NCBI GenBank assembly: GCA_019247245.1
Contig: JAFAPF010000336.1
Span: 1-6,632 of the forward strand
From: Rubrobacter sp.
Lineage (GTDB): Bacteria; Actinomycetota; Rubrobacteria; Rubrobacterales; Rubrobacteraceae
Direction of reading: 5' to 3'
DNA: 6,632 bases
The notes beneath the pieces were generated by a model. It was given only the letters and a program-made list of their open reading frames with translations, was not told the DNA's origin and did not search any database. Within the stretch, counting starts at the first letter, position 1. Each line of letters begins with the position of its first letter. The position numbers and the translations under genes are program-made. Of the stretch, positions 6,558-6,632 are shown one piece after another.

Positions 6558-6632
6558 GGCACAGGCCGGTGTTTCGAGGCTCGAGGGACGTAAAACGCTA
6601 CGGTCGACGAGTAGTAGCAGGAAGGCTGCGCG
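6558..6632. other. No assignable feature at the right edge
   Basis: Both strands were read in all frames. Two minus-strand frames stay open from the edge, one to a TGA near 6549 and one to a TAA near 6525. Neither gives a motif I recognise, and the second runs through the candidate acnA promoter. A gene end cannot be excluded but is not supported. Confidence 0.5.

Overview
The window looks like chromosomal DNA from a moderately GC-rich actinomycete. A Rubrobacter-type organism is my best guess. The inference rests on four things: an actinobacterial-style aconitase with a long linker insert, a deazaflavin (F420)-type small reductase, a short-Q-loop cytochrome bd oxidase, and the remnant of a small membrane protein of a type I associate with Rubrobacter. 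No ribosomal RNA or other marker gene is present to settle the taxonomy.

Layout, left to right. Positions 1-1210 (minus strand) carry the first 403 codons of cydA, cytochrome bd quinol oxidase subunit I; its 3' end lies outside the window. Divergent from it is a short plus-strand transcription unit. It has a weak promoter candidate near 1380, a 7-bp leader hairpin at 1397-1415, a TTG-started small exported protein at 1438-1617, and a strong intrinsic terminator at 1650-1682. From 1810 to 2101 (plus strand) lies what I read as a decayed gene for a small membrane protein, split over three frames. Facing it on the minus strand (2125-2487) is a deazaflavin-dependent nitroreductase-family protein whose last residues appear frameshifted. 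Next come a D-2-hydroxyacid dehydrogenase of glyoxylate/hydroxypyruvate reductase type (2577-3527, minus) and a full-length aconitase (3613-6477, minus), with a plausible promoter upstream at 6526-6557. The last ~75 bases hold nothing I can assign.

The genes fit aerobic central metabolism: aconitase serves the TCA and glyoxylate cycles, the dehydrogenase would reduce glyoxylate or hydroxypyruvate, and cytochrome bd is a high-affinity terminal oxidase. Aconitase, the dehydrogenase and the reductase are codirectional with gaps of 85 and 89 bases, so they could be co-transcribed from the aconitase promoter, although the gaps could also hold their own promoters. I see no defence system, mobile element, CRISPR array or RNA gene. 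The main points of interest are the small exported protein beside cydA, the cluster of frame lesions between 1810 and 2142, and the aconitase linker insert.
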